Assembly: GCF_024137965.1 (NCBI RefSeq)
Contig: NZ_CP099975.1
Location: forward strand, 2,542,001-2,606,000
From: Halomonas sp. Y3
Lineage (GTDB): Bacteria > Pseudomonadota > Gammaproteobacteria > Pseudomonadales > Halomonadaceae
Length of the DNA: 64,000 nt
Direction: 5' to 3'
Position 1 is the stretch's first letter. The number at the start of each line of letters is the position of its first letter. Shown piece after piece: positions 1 to 8,093 of this stretch. Made by a program: the position numbers and the translations under genes. The notes beneath the pieces were generated by a model. The model made no database searches and was not told where the DNA came from. It saw nothing but the letters and a program-made list of their open reading frames with translations.

Positions 1-846
1 CAGGAGCTCACCGGCCTCTCCCGCCAGGCGCTCAACCAGGCGCGCCACGGCATGGGCATGATCTTCCAGCACTTCAACCTGCTCACCAACCGCACGGTAT
101 TCGCCAACGTGGCCCTGCCCCTGGAGCTGATGGGCATGAGGCGCGCCGAGATCCGCGAGCGGATCACGCCGCTGCTGGAGCTGGTGGGGCTGGCCGACAA
201 GGCGAGCCAGTACCCGGCCCAGCTCTCCGGCGGCCAGAAGCAGCGGGTGGCCATCGCCCGGGCGCTGGCCAGCCGCCCCAAGGTGCTGCTCTGCGACGAG
301 GCCACCTCGGCCCTCGACCCCCAGACCACCGCCTCGATCCTGGCGCTGCTGCGGGACATCAACCAGAAGCTCGGCCTGACCATCCTGCTGATCACCCACG
401 AGATGGAGGTGGTCAAATCGATCTGCCACAGGGTCAGCCTGATCTCCGGCGGCGAGCTGGTGGAGGAGGCCGAGGTGGGCGACTTCTTCACCGCCCCGCG
501 CACCCGGCTGGGCCGCGAGTTCCTCAACGACTTCCTCAAGCTGGAGCCGCCCCGGGCGCTGATCGAACGCCTCGAGGAGAGCCCCGGCGAGCACACCCAT
601 CCGGTGGTGCGCCTGGCCTTCTCCGGCGACGCCGTCTCCACGCCGCTGATCTCGCGGCTTGCCCGGGAGTGCGGCGTCGACGTCAGCATCCTGCAGGCCA
701 AGGTGGAGTCGATCCAGGAGCGCACCCTCGGCCTGATGATCGCCGAGCTGATGGGCCCAGCGGAGCAGACCCGCACGGCCATCGACTATCTCGAATCCCA
801 TGATCTGCACGTGGAGGTGCTTGGCCATGTCCAGCGCGATGATTGA
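1..846 (+). CDS. metN: Methionine ABC transporter ATP-binding protein MetN (5' end outside window)
   Basis: ATPase subunit that powers import of methionine through MetI. The reading frame is open from base 1, so the true start and the Walker A loop lie upstream; 281 codons are visible. The ABC signature LSGGQKQR (about bases 223-246) and Walker B with LLCDEATSALD (about 286-318) are intact, followed by the H-loop in ITHEMEVV. The last 80 or so residues (from PVVRLAFSGDA) match the C-terminal ACT-like NIL domain that binds methionine and inhibits the transporter. The stop overlaps the start of metI by 20 bases, and metQ follows, giving the standard metNIQ order. Confidence 0.95.
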   Translation, partial: QELTGLSRQALNQARHGMGMIFQHFNLLTNRTVFANVALPLELMGMRRAEIRERITPLLELVGLADKASQYPAQLSGGQKQRVAIARALASRPKVLLCDEATSALDPQTTASILALLRDINQKLGLTILLITHEMEVVKSICHRVSLISGGELVEEAEVGDFFTAPRTRLGREFLNDFLKLEPPRALIERLEESPGEHTHPVVRLAFSGDAVSTPLISRLARECGVDVSILQAKVESIQERTLGLMIAELMGPAEQTRTAIDYLESHDLHVEVLGHVQRDD

Positions 847-1480
847 CCTGATCCTCCGGGCTACCCTGGACACCCTCTATATGGTGGCCGTCTCCGGGGT
901 GATCTCGGCCCTGGTGGGCATCCCGCTCGGGGTGCTGCTCTATGTGACGCGTCCCGGCCAGGTGCTGGCCCAGCCGGCGGTCAACGGCGTGCTCGGCATC
1001 GTCACCAATATCGGCCGCTCGATCCCCTTCATTATCCTGATGGTGGCGATCATCCCCTTCACCCGCATGCTGGTGGGCACCTCCATCGGCACCAACGCCG
1101 CCGCCGTGCCGCTGACCATCGCCGCCATTCCCTTTATCGCCCGCCTGGTGGAGGGCGCGCTGAACGAGATCAACCCGGGCCTGGTGGAGGCCGCCCAGTC
1201 CATGGGCGCCACCCCCTGGCAGATCATCACCCGGGTGCTGCTGCCCGAGGCCCGCGGCGGCATCTTCACGGCGCTGACCGTCACCGTGGTGACCCTGGTC
1301 AGCTATTCGGCCATGGCCGGCGCCGTGGGCGGCGGGGGCCTTGGCGACCTGGGCATCCGCTACGGCTACAACCGCTTCAACCCCACCGTCATGCTGATCA
1401 CCGTGGCGATCCTGGTGGTGATGGTGCAGGGCTTCCAGAGCCTGGGGGATTATCTGGTCCGCAAGAGCGATCACAAATAG
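827..1480 (+). CDS. metI: Methionine ABC transporter permease MetI
   Basis: Inner-membrane permease of the methionine importer, 217 residues, with about five hydrophobic segments and the EAA-type coupling loop (EAAQSMGATPWQI, about residues 115-130) that docks to MetN. I place the start at 827 because GGAGG lies about nine bases upstream (813-817). An ATG at 800 would add nine unusual residues, and one at 839 is also possible. The gene overlaps metN by 20 bases, suggesting translational coupling. The TAG stop sits inside the left arm of a hairpin (1475-1493) that separates metI from metQ. Confidence 0.93.
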   Translation: MSSAMIDLILRATLDTLYMVAVSGVISALVGIPLGVLLYVTRPGQVLAQPAVNGVLGIVTNIGRSIPFIILMVAIIPFTRMLVGTSIGTNAAAVPLTIAAIPFIARLVEGALNEINPGLVEAAQSMGATPWQIITRVLLPEARGGIFTALTVTVVTLVSYSAMAGAVGGGGLGDLGIRYGYNRFNPTVMLITVAILVVMVQGFQSLGDYLVRKSDHK

Positions 1481-1510
1481 CGAAAAGCTATTTAAATTAT
1501 TTTTTTTATT
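1475..1510 (+). terminator. Hairpin and T-run between metI and metQ
   Basis: Perfect 7-bp inverted repeat AAATAGC / GCTATTT (1475-1481 and 1487-1493) with a GAAAA loop. It is followed by an A/T tract ending in eight or more T residues. The left arm contains the metI stop codon. The shape is that of a weak intrinsic terminator inside the operon, which would lower or separate expression of metNI relative to metQ. An alternative is that this AT-rich block is a promoter region for metQ. Confidence 0.5.
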
Positions 1511-1546
1511 CCGCTATTATCTACTCATCATCACAGGAGACCCGAC

Positions 1547-2341
1547 ATGCGCAAGACACTGCTCAGCACCCTGCTCGCCTCCAGCCTGGCCCTCGGCGCC
1601 GGCAGCGCCCTGGCCGACGAGCACCGCATCAAGGTCGGCACCGTGGCCGGCCCCGAGACCGACGTGATGCAGGTCGCCGCCGAGATCGCCCTGCGCGAAT
1701 ACGGCCTGACCGTGGAGATCATCGAGTTCACCGACTATGTGACCCCCAACGCCGCCCTGGCCGACGGCAGCCTGGACGCCAACGCCTACCAGCACGAGCC
1801 CTACATGCTGGCCATGGTCAACGACCGCGGCTACGACTTCGCCGTGGCCGGACGCACCTTCGTCTATCCCATCGGCGCCTACTCCGAGAAGTACGCCAGC
1901 ATCGACGAGCTGCCCGAGCGGGCCCAGATCGCCCTGCCCAATGACCCCTCCAACGAGGGTCGCTCGCTGATCCTGATGCACAACGAGGGGCTGATCCAGC
2001 TGGACGATCCGGAAAACCTCGAGGCCACCCCCCTCAACGTGGTGGAGAACCCCAAGCGCTTCCGCTTCCGGGAGATCGAGGCCGCCCAGCTGCCCCGCGT
2101 GCTGCCCGACGTGGACATGGCCTTCATCAACAACACCTTCGCCCAGCCCGCCGGCCTGAGCCTGGACGACGCCCTGATCAAGGAGGGTCCGGAGTCCCCC
2201 TACGTCAACCTGATCGTGGTGCGCGGCGGCGACGAGGAGCGCGAGGCGATCCAGCAGCTGGTGCGCAGCTACCAGACCGAGGAAGTGAAGGCCAAGGCGG
2301 CCGAGCTGTTTGGGCCGGCAGCGGTGCCCGGCTGGGAGTAA
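1547..2341 (+). CDS. metQ: Methionine-binding periplasmic protein MetQ (NlpA family)
   Basis: Substrate-binding subunit of the methionine importer, 264 residues, about the family length. A signal peptide is clear (MRKTLL, a hydrophobic stretch, then SALA before DEHRIKVG). The family body is recognisable in GTVAGPETDV, DYVTPNAAL and NAYQHEPYM. Most proteobacterial homologues are lipoproteins with a Cys after the signal peptide. Here no Cys is present, so the protein is predicted to be cleaved by signal peptidase I and released into the periplasm. A good ribosome site (CAGGAGAC) precedes the ATG. Confidence 0.93.
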   Translation: MRKTLLSTLLASSLALGAGSALADEHRIKVGTVAGPETDVMQVAAEIALREYGLTVEIIEFTDYVTPNAALADGSLDANAYQHEPYMLAMVNDRGYDFAVAGRTFVYPIGAYSEKYASIDELPERAQIALPNDPSNEGRSLILMHNEGLIQLDDPENLEATPLNVVENPKRFRFREIEAAQLPRVLPDVDMAFINNTFAQPAGLSLDDALIKEGPESPYVNLIVVRGGDEEREAIQQLVRSYQTEEVKAKAAELFGPAAVPGWE

Positions 2342-2357
2342 GAAAAACGGAGAAGGA

Positions 2358-2402
2358 CAGAGGCCGGCCCCGGGCTCTTGGAAAAGGAGGGGCCGGCCTC
2401 TG
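2358..2402 (+). terminator. Hairpin after metQ
   Basis: Perfect 14-bp inverted repeat (2358-2371 and 2389-2402, GC-rich) with a 17-base loop, lying between metQ and the downstream reductase gene. It has only a short T run, so it may act as a weak terminator or as an mRNA 3'-end stabiliser. Its right arm ends 17 bases before the next start codon. Confidence 0.5.
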
Positions 2403-2419
2403 CCATTTCAGGAGCCATG

Positions 2420-2884
2420 ATGACCGTCGACTATCCCCTGCTCGCCCGCCAGCTCGCCGCACTCCTCGATACCCGCGACTGGCTGACCAACAGCGCCCAG
2501 ACCGCCGCCTTCCTGATGCAGGAGCTCCCCGAGCTCAACTGGGCGGGCTTCTACCTGCAGCGCGAGCCGGAGACGCTCTGCCTCGGCCCCTTCCAGGGCA
2601 AGCCCGCCTGCCACCCCATCCCCTTCAGCAAGGGGGTCTGCGGCGCCGCGGCGCGCACCCGCACCACCCAGCGCATCGACGATGTCCACGCCGTGGCCGA
2701 CCATATCGCCTGCGACGCCGCCTCCCGGGCCGAGCTGGTGGTGCCCATCCTGGCAGGCGATCGGCTGTGGGGCGTGCTGGACCTGGACAGCCCCAGGCGC
2801 GGCCGCTTCAGCGTCGACGACCAGGCCGGCATCGAGGCGCTGGTGGCAGTCTTTGTCGAGCGCACGGAGCTGGCGCTGGCCTGA
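2420..2884 (+). CDS. msrC: Free methionine-(R)-sulfoxide reductase (GAF-domain fRMsr)
   Basis: Cytosolic enzyme that reduces free methionine-R-sulfoxide to methionine, 154 residues forming one GAF domain. Three Cys at positions 64, 74 and 98 (in KPAC, KGVC and IAC) keep the same spacing as the catalytic/resolving set I recall for E. coli MsrC (84, 94, 118). Of the two adjacent ATGs, 2420 has GGAG five bases upstream and 2417 only two. Its place directly behind metNIQ suggests that imported or oxidised methionine is recycled here. Confidence 0.88.
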   Translation: MTVDYPLLARQLAALLDTRDWLTNSAQTAAFLMQELPELNWAGFYLQREPETLCLGPFQGKPACHPIPFSKGVCGAAARTRTTQRIDDVHAVADHIACDAASRAELVVPILAGDRLWGVLDLDSPRRGRFSVDDQAGIEALVAVFVERTELALA

Positions 2885-2910
2885 CGACAGGCAGGTGCAG
2901 CAGAAAGCAG

Positions 2911-2941
2911 AACGCCCCCGCAGCAGGGCTGCGGGGGCGTT
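2911..2941. terminator. Bidirectional terminator between msrC and the tRNA genes
   Basis: A 14-bp perfect stem (2911-2924 and 2928-2941) with a 3-base loop. It lies nine bases downstream of the 3' end of the leftmost tRNA-Val on the minus strand, where it is followed by a partly T-rich stretch. On the plus strand it follows msrC. It can serve both transcripts. Confidence 0.7.
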
Positions 2942-2949
2942 CCGGAATC

Positions 2950-3026
<77 letters not shown>

Positions 3027-3041
3027 GTTGTCGATGCATGC

Positions 3042-3118
<77 letters not shown>

Positions 3119-3129
3119 GTTTCAGCAGC

Positions 3130-3158
3130 ATATTGCCGGAGCTCTCTTGCCCCGGCAA
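3130..3158 (-). promoter_or_regulatory. Probable sigma-70 promoter for the tRNA-Val pair
   Basis: On the minus strand TTGCCG (complement of 3153-3158) and CAATAT (complement of 3130-3135) are separated by exactly 17 bases. The second box lies about 12 bases before the mature tRNA 5' end at 3118. The match is partial but spacing and position fit. Confidence 0.5.
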
Positions 3159-3199
3159 CGGATGCATATATTACCGATCCTCAGAGATTTTGCAAGCAC

Positions 3200-4708
3200 T
3201 CAGCGCTCGCTTTTGACCCGCTCCACCGCCTCCTGCCAGCCGCGATAGAGCCGCTCCCGCTCCTCCTCCGGCATCCGGGGCGTGAAACGACGCTCGCACT
3301 GCCAGAGCTCGGCGATCTCGTCGAGGTCACGGTACCAGCCCAGGCGCAGCCCGGCCAGGTAGGCGGCCCCCAGCGCCGTGGTCTCAAGCACCGTGGGGCG
3401 GTCCACCGCCACGCCCAGCATGTCGGCCAGGAACTGCATCACCCAGCCATTGGCCACCATGCCGCCATCCACCCGCAGGGTGTCCGGCGCAGCGTCCATG
3501 TCGTCGCTCATGCAGGCCTGCAGGTCCCGAGTCTGGTAGCAGACCGCCTGGAGGCCGGCGGCGACGATCTCGGCGATGCCGGTATCCCGGGTCAGGCCGA
3601 AGATGGCACCGCGGGCCTTGGGGTCCCAGTGGGGCGCCCCGAGCCCCGTGAAGGCCGGCACCAGGTAGACGCTGTGGCCGGCCCGGGTCTGGCGCGCCAG
3701 GGCCTCGGTCTCGGCGGCGCTCTCGAAGAGCCGCAGGCCGTCGCGCAGCCACTGCACGGTGGCGCCGGCCACGAAGATGCTCCCCTCCATGGCATAGGTC
3801 GGCTTCCCCCCCAGGCGGTAAGCCACGGTGGTCAGCAGGCGGTTGCGCGACAGCGCCGGCGTATCGCCGGTATTGACGATCATGAAGCAGCCGGTGCCGT
3901 AGGTGCTCTTGCCCATGCCCGGCCGGAAGCAGGCCTGCCCCACCAGCGCCGCCTGCTGATCGCCAGCCACCCCGGCGATGGGCGGCTCTGCCCCCAGCCA
4001 CTTTCGCTCGAGAGTGCCGAAGTCATCGCTGGAGTCCTTCACCTCCGGGAGCAGCGCCTCGGGAATCTCGAACAGCTCGAGCAGCGCCGGGTCCCAGCGC
4101 TGCTCGTGGATATTGAACAGGGCGGTGCGCGAGGCGTTGGTGGCATCGGTGGCGTGGACGCGACCGCCGGTCAGCCGCCAGATCAGGAAGCTGTCCACGG
4201 TGCCGAAGGCGAGTTCGCCGCGCTCGGCCCGCTCCCGGGCCCCCTCCACGTGATCGAGGAGCCAGGCGAGCTTGGTGGCCGAGAAGTAGGGGTCGATCAA
4301 GAGGCCGGTGCGCGCCTGGACCGTCTCGAGGTGGCCGGCATCCCGCAGCGCCTGGCAGGCGTCGGCGGTGCGCCGGTCCTGCCAGACGATGGCGCGATGG
4401 AGCACCTCTCCGCTCTGCCGATCCCAGAGCAGGGCGGTCTCGCGCTGGTTGGTGATGCCCACCCCGGCCAGCCGCTCGGGGCCGACGCCGGCCCGGTCGA
4501 TGACCTCCCGGCAGGTGGCGAGCACGCTCTCCCAGATCTCCTCCGGGTCGTGCTCCACCCAGCCATCCCGGGGGAAGTGCTGGGTGAACTCCCGCTGGGC
4601 CATGGCCACCCGCCGCCCCTGGCGGTCGAAGAGGATGGCCCGGGAGCTGGTGGTGCCCTGGTCGATGGCCAGGATCAGGTCATCCCCACGGCTCGCGTCA
4701 CGGCTCAT
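3200..4708 (-). CDS. glpK: Glycerol kinase
   Basis: Phosphorylates glycerol to glycerol-3-phosphate with ATP. It has 502 residues, the normal length, and belongs to the FGGY carbohydrate-kinase family. The N-terminal phosphate loop [12 protein letters not shown], the central [10 protein letters not shown] and [11 protein letters not shown] blocks and the C-terminal [10 protein letters not shown] block are all present. Its ATG overlaps the fumC stop as ATGA (4705-4708), so translation is probably coupled to fumC. No glpF, glpD or glpR is adjacent, so the usual glycerol regulon context is missing here. Confidence 0.95.
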   Translation of the reverse strand: MSRDASRGDDLILAIDQGTTSSRAILFDRQGRRVAMAQREFTQHFPRDGWVEHDPEEIWESVLATCREVIDRAGVGPERLAGVGITNQRETALLWDRQSGEVLHRAIVWQDRRTADACQALRDAGHLETVQARTGLLIDPYFSATKLAWLLDHVEGARERAERGELAFGTVDSFLIWRLTGGRVHATDATNASRTALFNIHEQRWDPALLELFEIPEALLPEVKDSSDDFGTLERKWLGAEPPIAGVAGDQQAALVGQACFRPGMGKSTYGTGCFMIVNTGDTPALSRNRLLTTVAYRLGGKPTYAMEGSIFVAGATVQWLRDGLRLFESAAETEALARQTRAGHSVYLVPAFTGLGAPHWDPKARGAIFGLTRDTGIAEIVAAGLQAVCYQTRDLQACMSDDMDAAPDTLRVDGGMVANGWVMQFLADMLGVAVDRPTVLETTALGAAYLAGLRLGWYRDLDEIAELWQCERRFTPRMPEEERERLYRGWQEAVERVKSER

Positions 4709-6084
4709 TGGGGGATCCCCCCGCGGGTCAGCGCCGCCGGGTCGAGGAGACGCTCGAGCTCCTCGCGAGAGAGGTCGGTCTGCTCCTCGGCCACGTCGAT
4801 GATGGGGCGCCCCGCCTGATAGGCCGCCTTGGCGATGGCCGCCGCGGCGTTGTAGCCGATCACCGAGTTGAGCGCCGTGACCAGGATGGGGTTACGCGCC
4901 AGAGGCCCGGCCAGGTTCTCCTCGCGCACCTTGAAGGTGGCGATGGCGCGATCGGCCAGCAGCCGCGCGGTGTTGCTCATCAGGGTGATGGCGGTCAGCA
5001 GGTTGTGGGCCACCAGCGGCAGCATGACGTTGAGCTGGAAGTTGCCGCTCTGGCCGGCCACCGTCACCGCCGCATCCAGGCCGATCACCTGGGCCGCCGC
5101 CTGGGCGGCGGACTCCGGGATCACCGGGTTGACCTTGCCCGGCATGATGGAGCTGCCCGGCTGCAGCGCCTCCAGCTCGATCTCGCCGAGACCCGCCAGG
5201 GGGCCAGAGTTCATCCAGCGCAGGTCGTTGGCGATCTTCATGATCACGCAGGCGAGCCCCCTGAGCTGGCCGGAGAGCTCCACCGCGGCATCCTGGGAGG
5301 CGAGGCTGGCGAAGAAGCTGTCGTTGGGCGAGAAGGTCAGGCCGGTCTGGGCCGAGAGGTGCGCCGCCACCCGCTCGGCGAACTCCGGATGGGCGTTGAT
5401 GCCGGTGCCCACCGCCGTGCCCCCCTGGGCCAGTCGGCAGAGCCTGACCTGGGCCGCATCGAAGCGCTCGATGGCCTGGCCGACCTGGCTCGACCAGGCG
5501 CCCAGCTCCTGGCTCATGCGCAGCGGCATGGCATCCATCAGGTGGGTGCGCCCGGTCTTGACCACCCCGTCGAGCTCGGCGGCACGGGCATCGATGGTCT
5601 CGCGCAGGTGCACCAGCGCCGGTCGCAGCCGGCCGGTCAACTCCAGTGCCGCCGCAACGTGAATGGCGGTGGGGATCACGTCGTTGCTGGACTGCCCCAT
5701 GTTGACGTGGTCGTTGGGGCCCACCTCGAGCCCCTCCCGGCTGGCCAGGGTGGCGATCACCTCGTTGACGTTCATGTTGCTGGAGGTGCCGGAGCCGGTC
5801 TGGAACACCTCCACGGGAAAGTGCTCGTCGTGCTCGCCGCGAATCACCGCCTCAGCGGCGGTGGAGATCGCCTCGGCGCGCGCCGGATCCAGCAGGCCAA
5901 GCTCCGCATTGACCTGGGCCGCCGCCAGCTTGATACGGGCGATGGCGTGAATGAAGGCGGCGGGCATCGGCTGCCCCGACACCTGGAAGTTGTTCACGGC
6001 GCGCTGGGTCTGGGCGCCATAGAGGGCATCGGCCGGCACCTCCAGCTCTCCCATGCTGTCGTGTTCCTTGCGCATCTTGCTCAT
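4705..6084 (-). CDS. fumC: Class II fumarate hydratase
   Basis: Iron-independent fumarase converting fumarate to malate in the TCA cycle, 459 residues. It belongs to the aspartase/fumarase family, shown by the signature [11 protein letters not shown] (about residues 318-328), with [13 protein letters not shown] and [12 protein letters not shown] upstream. The start has a strong ribosome site (GAGGAGC). It is the first gene of a two-gene unit with glpK, whose start it overlaps by four bases. Confidence 0.95.
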   Translation of the reverse strand: MSKMRKEHDSMGELEVPADALYGAQTQRAVNNFQVSGQPMPAAFIHAIARIKLAAAQVNAELGLLDPARAEAISTAAEAVIRGEHDEHFPVEVFQTGSGTSSNMNVNEVIATLASREGLEVGPNDHVNMGQSSNDVIPTAIHVAAALELTGRLRPALVHLRETIDARAAELDGVVKTGRTHLMDAMPLRMSQELGAWSSQVGQAIERFDAAQVRLCRLAQGGTAVGTGINAHPEFAERVAAHLSAQTGLTFSPNDSFFASLASQDAAVELSGQLRGLACVIMKIANDLRWMNSGPLAGLGEIELEALQPGSSIMPGKVNPVIPESAAQAAAQVIGLDAAVTVAGQSGNFQLNVMLPLVAHNLLTAITLMSNTARLLADRAIATFKVREENLAGPLARNPILVTALNSVIGYNAAAAIAKAAYQAGRPIIDVAEEQTDLSREELERLLDPAALTRGGIPQ

Positions 6085-6195
6085 GGCGGGCTCCTCGAAG
6101 GGGGATGGAACCAGGCTGGCTGGGGTTTGGGTTCACCATGGCGCCGCCGACGGCGTCCTGCAAGTCCGAGGAGGGAGAACGAAATCGCTCGACAA

Positions 6196-6237
6196 TGTTG
6201 CAGTGCACAAACCGCTCTGCTATTGTGCAATGCAACA
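6196..6237 (+). promoter_or_regulatory. Phasin promoter with inverted-repeat operator (PhaR-like)
   Basis: Two 15-base arms (6196-6210 and 6223-6237) form an inverted repeat with 14 of 15 positions matching, rich in TGCA and TTGTGCA. Promoter-like boxes TTGCAG (6198-6203) and TATTGT (6221-6226) lie inside it with 17-base spacing. TGCA-rich dyads of this kind are the known targets of the PHB-responsive repressor PhaR in other proteobacteria. Assignment to PhaR is inference. Confidence 0.55.
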
Positions 6238-6284
6238 GGGCAGGTAACCTGCTCATTCACACCAGATGAACCAGGAGGTTCGCC

Positions 6285-6671
6285 ATGATGAACGCCTTCA
6301 ACTTCGACTCCAAGCAGTTCGACACCCAGCAGTTCGACGCCCTCTTCTTCGGCCCGGCTCGCGCCTACGCCTCCCTGGCCGTCGACTACACCGAGAAGCT
6401 GGCCCACGCCCAGCTGGACGCCACCAAAGCCTACACCGACACCGGCCTGGCCCAGCTGCGCACCCTGATGTCCGTCAAGGATGCCGAGGGCCTCAAGAGC
6501 TACATGGAAGGCCAGCAGAAGGTCGCCAAGGACCTGGCCGAGCGCCTGAAGGGCGATGCCGAGAAGGTCGTGGCCCTGCAGCAGGACTTCGTCCAGCAGA
6601 GCCAGAAGCTGACCGAAGAGAACGTCAAGCAGGCCCAGGCGACCGCCACCAAGGCGACTGCCCAGAAGTAA
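6285..6671 (+). CDS. phaP: Phasin family protein (PHB granule-associated)
   Basis: A small, helical, Ala/Lys/Gln-rich protein of 128 residues. The body (LDATKAYTDTGLAQLRTL, QKVAKDLAERLK) matches the phasin_2 type that coats polyhydroxyalkanoate granules and limits their coalescence. AGGAGG lies six bases before the first ATG (6285); the next codon is also ATG. It stands alone between a dyad-rich promoter and a strong terminator, as expected for a highly expressed monocistronic phasin. Its presence implies PHB storage elsewhere in the genome. Confidence 0.85.
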   Translation: MMNAFNFDSKQFDTQQFDALFFGPARAYASLAVDYTEKLAHAQLDATKAYTDTGLAQLRTLMSVKDAEGLKSYMEGQQKVAKDLAERLKGDAEKVVALQQDFVQQSQKLTEENVKQAQATATKATAQK

Positions 6672-6712
6672 GCCGCCGGGCCGGCCATCGGCCGGCGCCT
6701 GCTGCGCCCAAG

Positions 6713-6742
6713 AAGACCGCCGCCCCTCGGGGCGGCGGTCTT
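6713..6742 (+). terminator. Terminator after the phasin gene
   Basis: Perfect 14-bp stem (6713-6726 and 6729-6742) that starts AAGACCGCC, with a two-base apparent loop, followed by CGTTTGTCC. It lies 41 bases after the phasin stop. Confidence 0.7.
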
Positions 6743-6833
6743 CGTTTGTCCCTTCGCGGGTTCCATCGGCCTCGAGCTGCGCTATGCTGGGCGCTGGCAC
6801 AGGGCGCCGATGAATGATTCAGGGAGTGACACC

Positions 6834-7388
6834 ATGAAACGCTGGATACCCATGCTGCTGCCGGCCGTGCTGCTGGCGGGCTGCGAGATCATGCCCCCTG
6901 CACCGACCCCGACCGAGCGCATCGAAGTGGTCGACCGCGAGGTCGAGCCCCGGGAGGCTCCCGAGCGCGTCGAGGCCCCTCGCGAGGTGCCGCCGGGCCG
7001 CGTGGCGCGGGAGGTGGCCTTCCCCGCCGAGGAGTATGCCGCCCTCGAGAAGCAGGGCAGTGCGGTTATCAGCGGGCAGCTGACCATCGGCGGGCGCCCG
7101 GTGCCCAATGCCGGCGTCTCGGCCGCGCCGGTGACCACCTACTCCGCCGAGGCGGCCGAAATGGCACTGGCCGGCATCGCCGTGGAGCCCGCCGACCCCC
7201 GCGCCCGGGCCTACACCCACACGACGCGAACCGACGGCAGCGGCCGCTTCCGCCTCGCCGGGCTGCCCGCCGGGGATTTCTACCTCTCGGGCGCAGGCCC
7301 GGACCCCGCCAGCGGCGAGCCTCGGGTGGTGATTCGCCAGGTCCAGCTGCGCAATGGCCAGCACCTGGAGAGCAACCTCAGCCGCTGA
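6834..7388 (+). CDS. Lipoprotein with carboxypeptidase-regulatory-like domain
   Basis: Envelope lipoprotein of unknown role, 184 residues. The signal peptide ends in a classical lipobox, LLAGC, with the acylated Cys at residue 17. A Pro/Glu/Arg-rich linker (about 20-65) follows, then a beta-sandwich-type region (SGQLTIGGRPVPNAGV, TRTDGSGRFRLAGLPAGDF) of the carboxypeptidase regulatory-like (transthyretin-like) fold. I choose the ATG at 6834, not 6810, because the signal peptide then begins MKRW and a GGGAG site lies upstream. A TATGCT -10-like box is at 6783-6788. The gene is alone and converges on hda. Confidence 0.75.
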   Translation: MKRWIPMLLPAVLLAGCEIMPPAPTPTERIEVVDREVEPREAPERVEAPREVPPGRVAREVAFPAEEYAALEKQGSAVISGQLTIGGRPVPNAGVSAAPVTTYSAEAAEMALAGIAVEPADPRARAYTHTTRTDGSGRFRLAGLPAGDFYLSGAGPDPASGEPRVVIRQVQLRNGQHLESNLSR

Positions 7389-7391
7389 GCC

Positions 7392-8093
7392 CTACCAGCC
7401 CAGCGCCTGCTTGACGAAGGGAATGGTCAGCTTGCGCTGGGCGGAGAGCGAGGCCCGATCCAGGGTGGCCAGGATCTCGAACAGCTCGCCCAGCCGCCGC
7501 GGCCCCCGGTGGAGGATATAGCGCGCCACCTCGTCGGGCAGCGCCATGCCGCGCACCCGGGCGCGCAGCTGCAGCGCCGCCAGGCGGCCAGCGTCATCCA
7601 GCCCCTGGACGTGGAAGGTAACGCCCCAGGTCAGCCGCGAGGCCAGGTCAGGCAGCCGGGTCGGCAGCTGCCGAGGAGGCGCATCGGCGGCGACCACCAG
7701 GCGCTTGCCGGCATCCCTCAGGCGATTGAAGGCGTGAAAGAGCGCCTCCTCCCAGCGCTTGCGCCCGAGCACCTGCTCCAGGTCGTCGATGGCCACCAGG
7801 TCGAGGCGCTCGATCTCCTCGAGCATCAGCGGCGGAAAGTGGCCGAGCTCCGCCAGGGGCAGGTAGAGGGCGCGCAGCTCGCGGTCAGAGGCGGCATGAC
7901 AGGCGGCCTGCAGCAGGTGGCTGCGGCCCACGCCCTCCCCGCCCCAGAGGTAGAGGAAGGGTTCGCCGCCCTCGTCAAGCTGGTGAACCAGCCGATCCAC
8001 CAGGCTGGCATTGGGGCCCGGGTAGTAGTTGACGAAGGTGGCATCGTCGCGAAGACCGACGCCCAGCGGCAGCTGGGCAGGCGCTCGGCTCAT
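7392..8093 (-). CDS. hda: DnaA regulatory inactivator Hda
   Basis: AAA+ protein that works with the sliding clamp to stimulate ATP hydrolysis by DnaA and so prevent re-initiation of replication; 233 residues. The N-terminal clamp-binding motif QLPLGV is present. The Walker A is the Hda-type variant GEGVGRSHLL, and Walker B reads LVAIDDLEQV. The start overlaps the upstream permease stop as ATGA (8090-8093). It stops three bases past the convergent lipoprotein gene. Confidence 0.93.
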   Translation of the reverse strand: MSRAPAQLPLGVGLRDDATFVNYYPGPNASLVDRLVHQLDEGGEPFLYLWGGEGVGRSHLLQAACHAASDRELRALYLPLAELGHFPPLMLEEIERLDLVAIDDLEQVLGRKRWEEALFHAFNRLRDAGKRLVVAADAPPRQLPTRLPDLASRLTWGVTFHVQGLDDAGRLAALQLRARVRGMALPDEVARYILHRGPRRLGELFEILATLDRASLSAQRKLTIPFVKQALGW

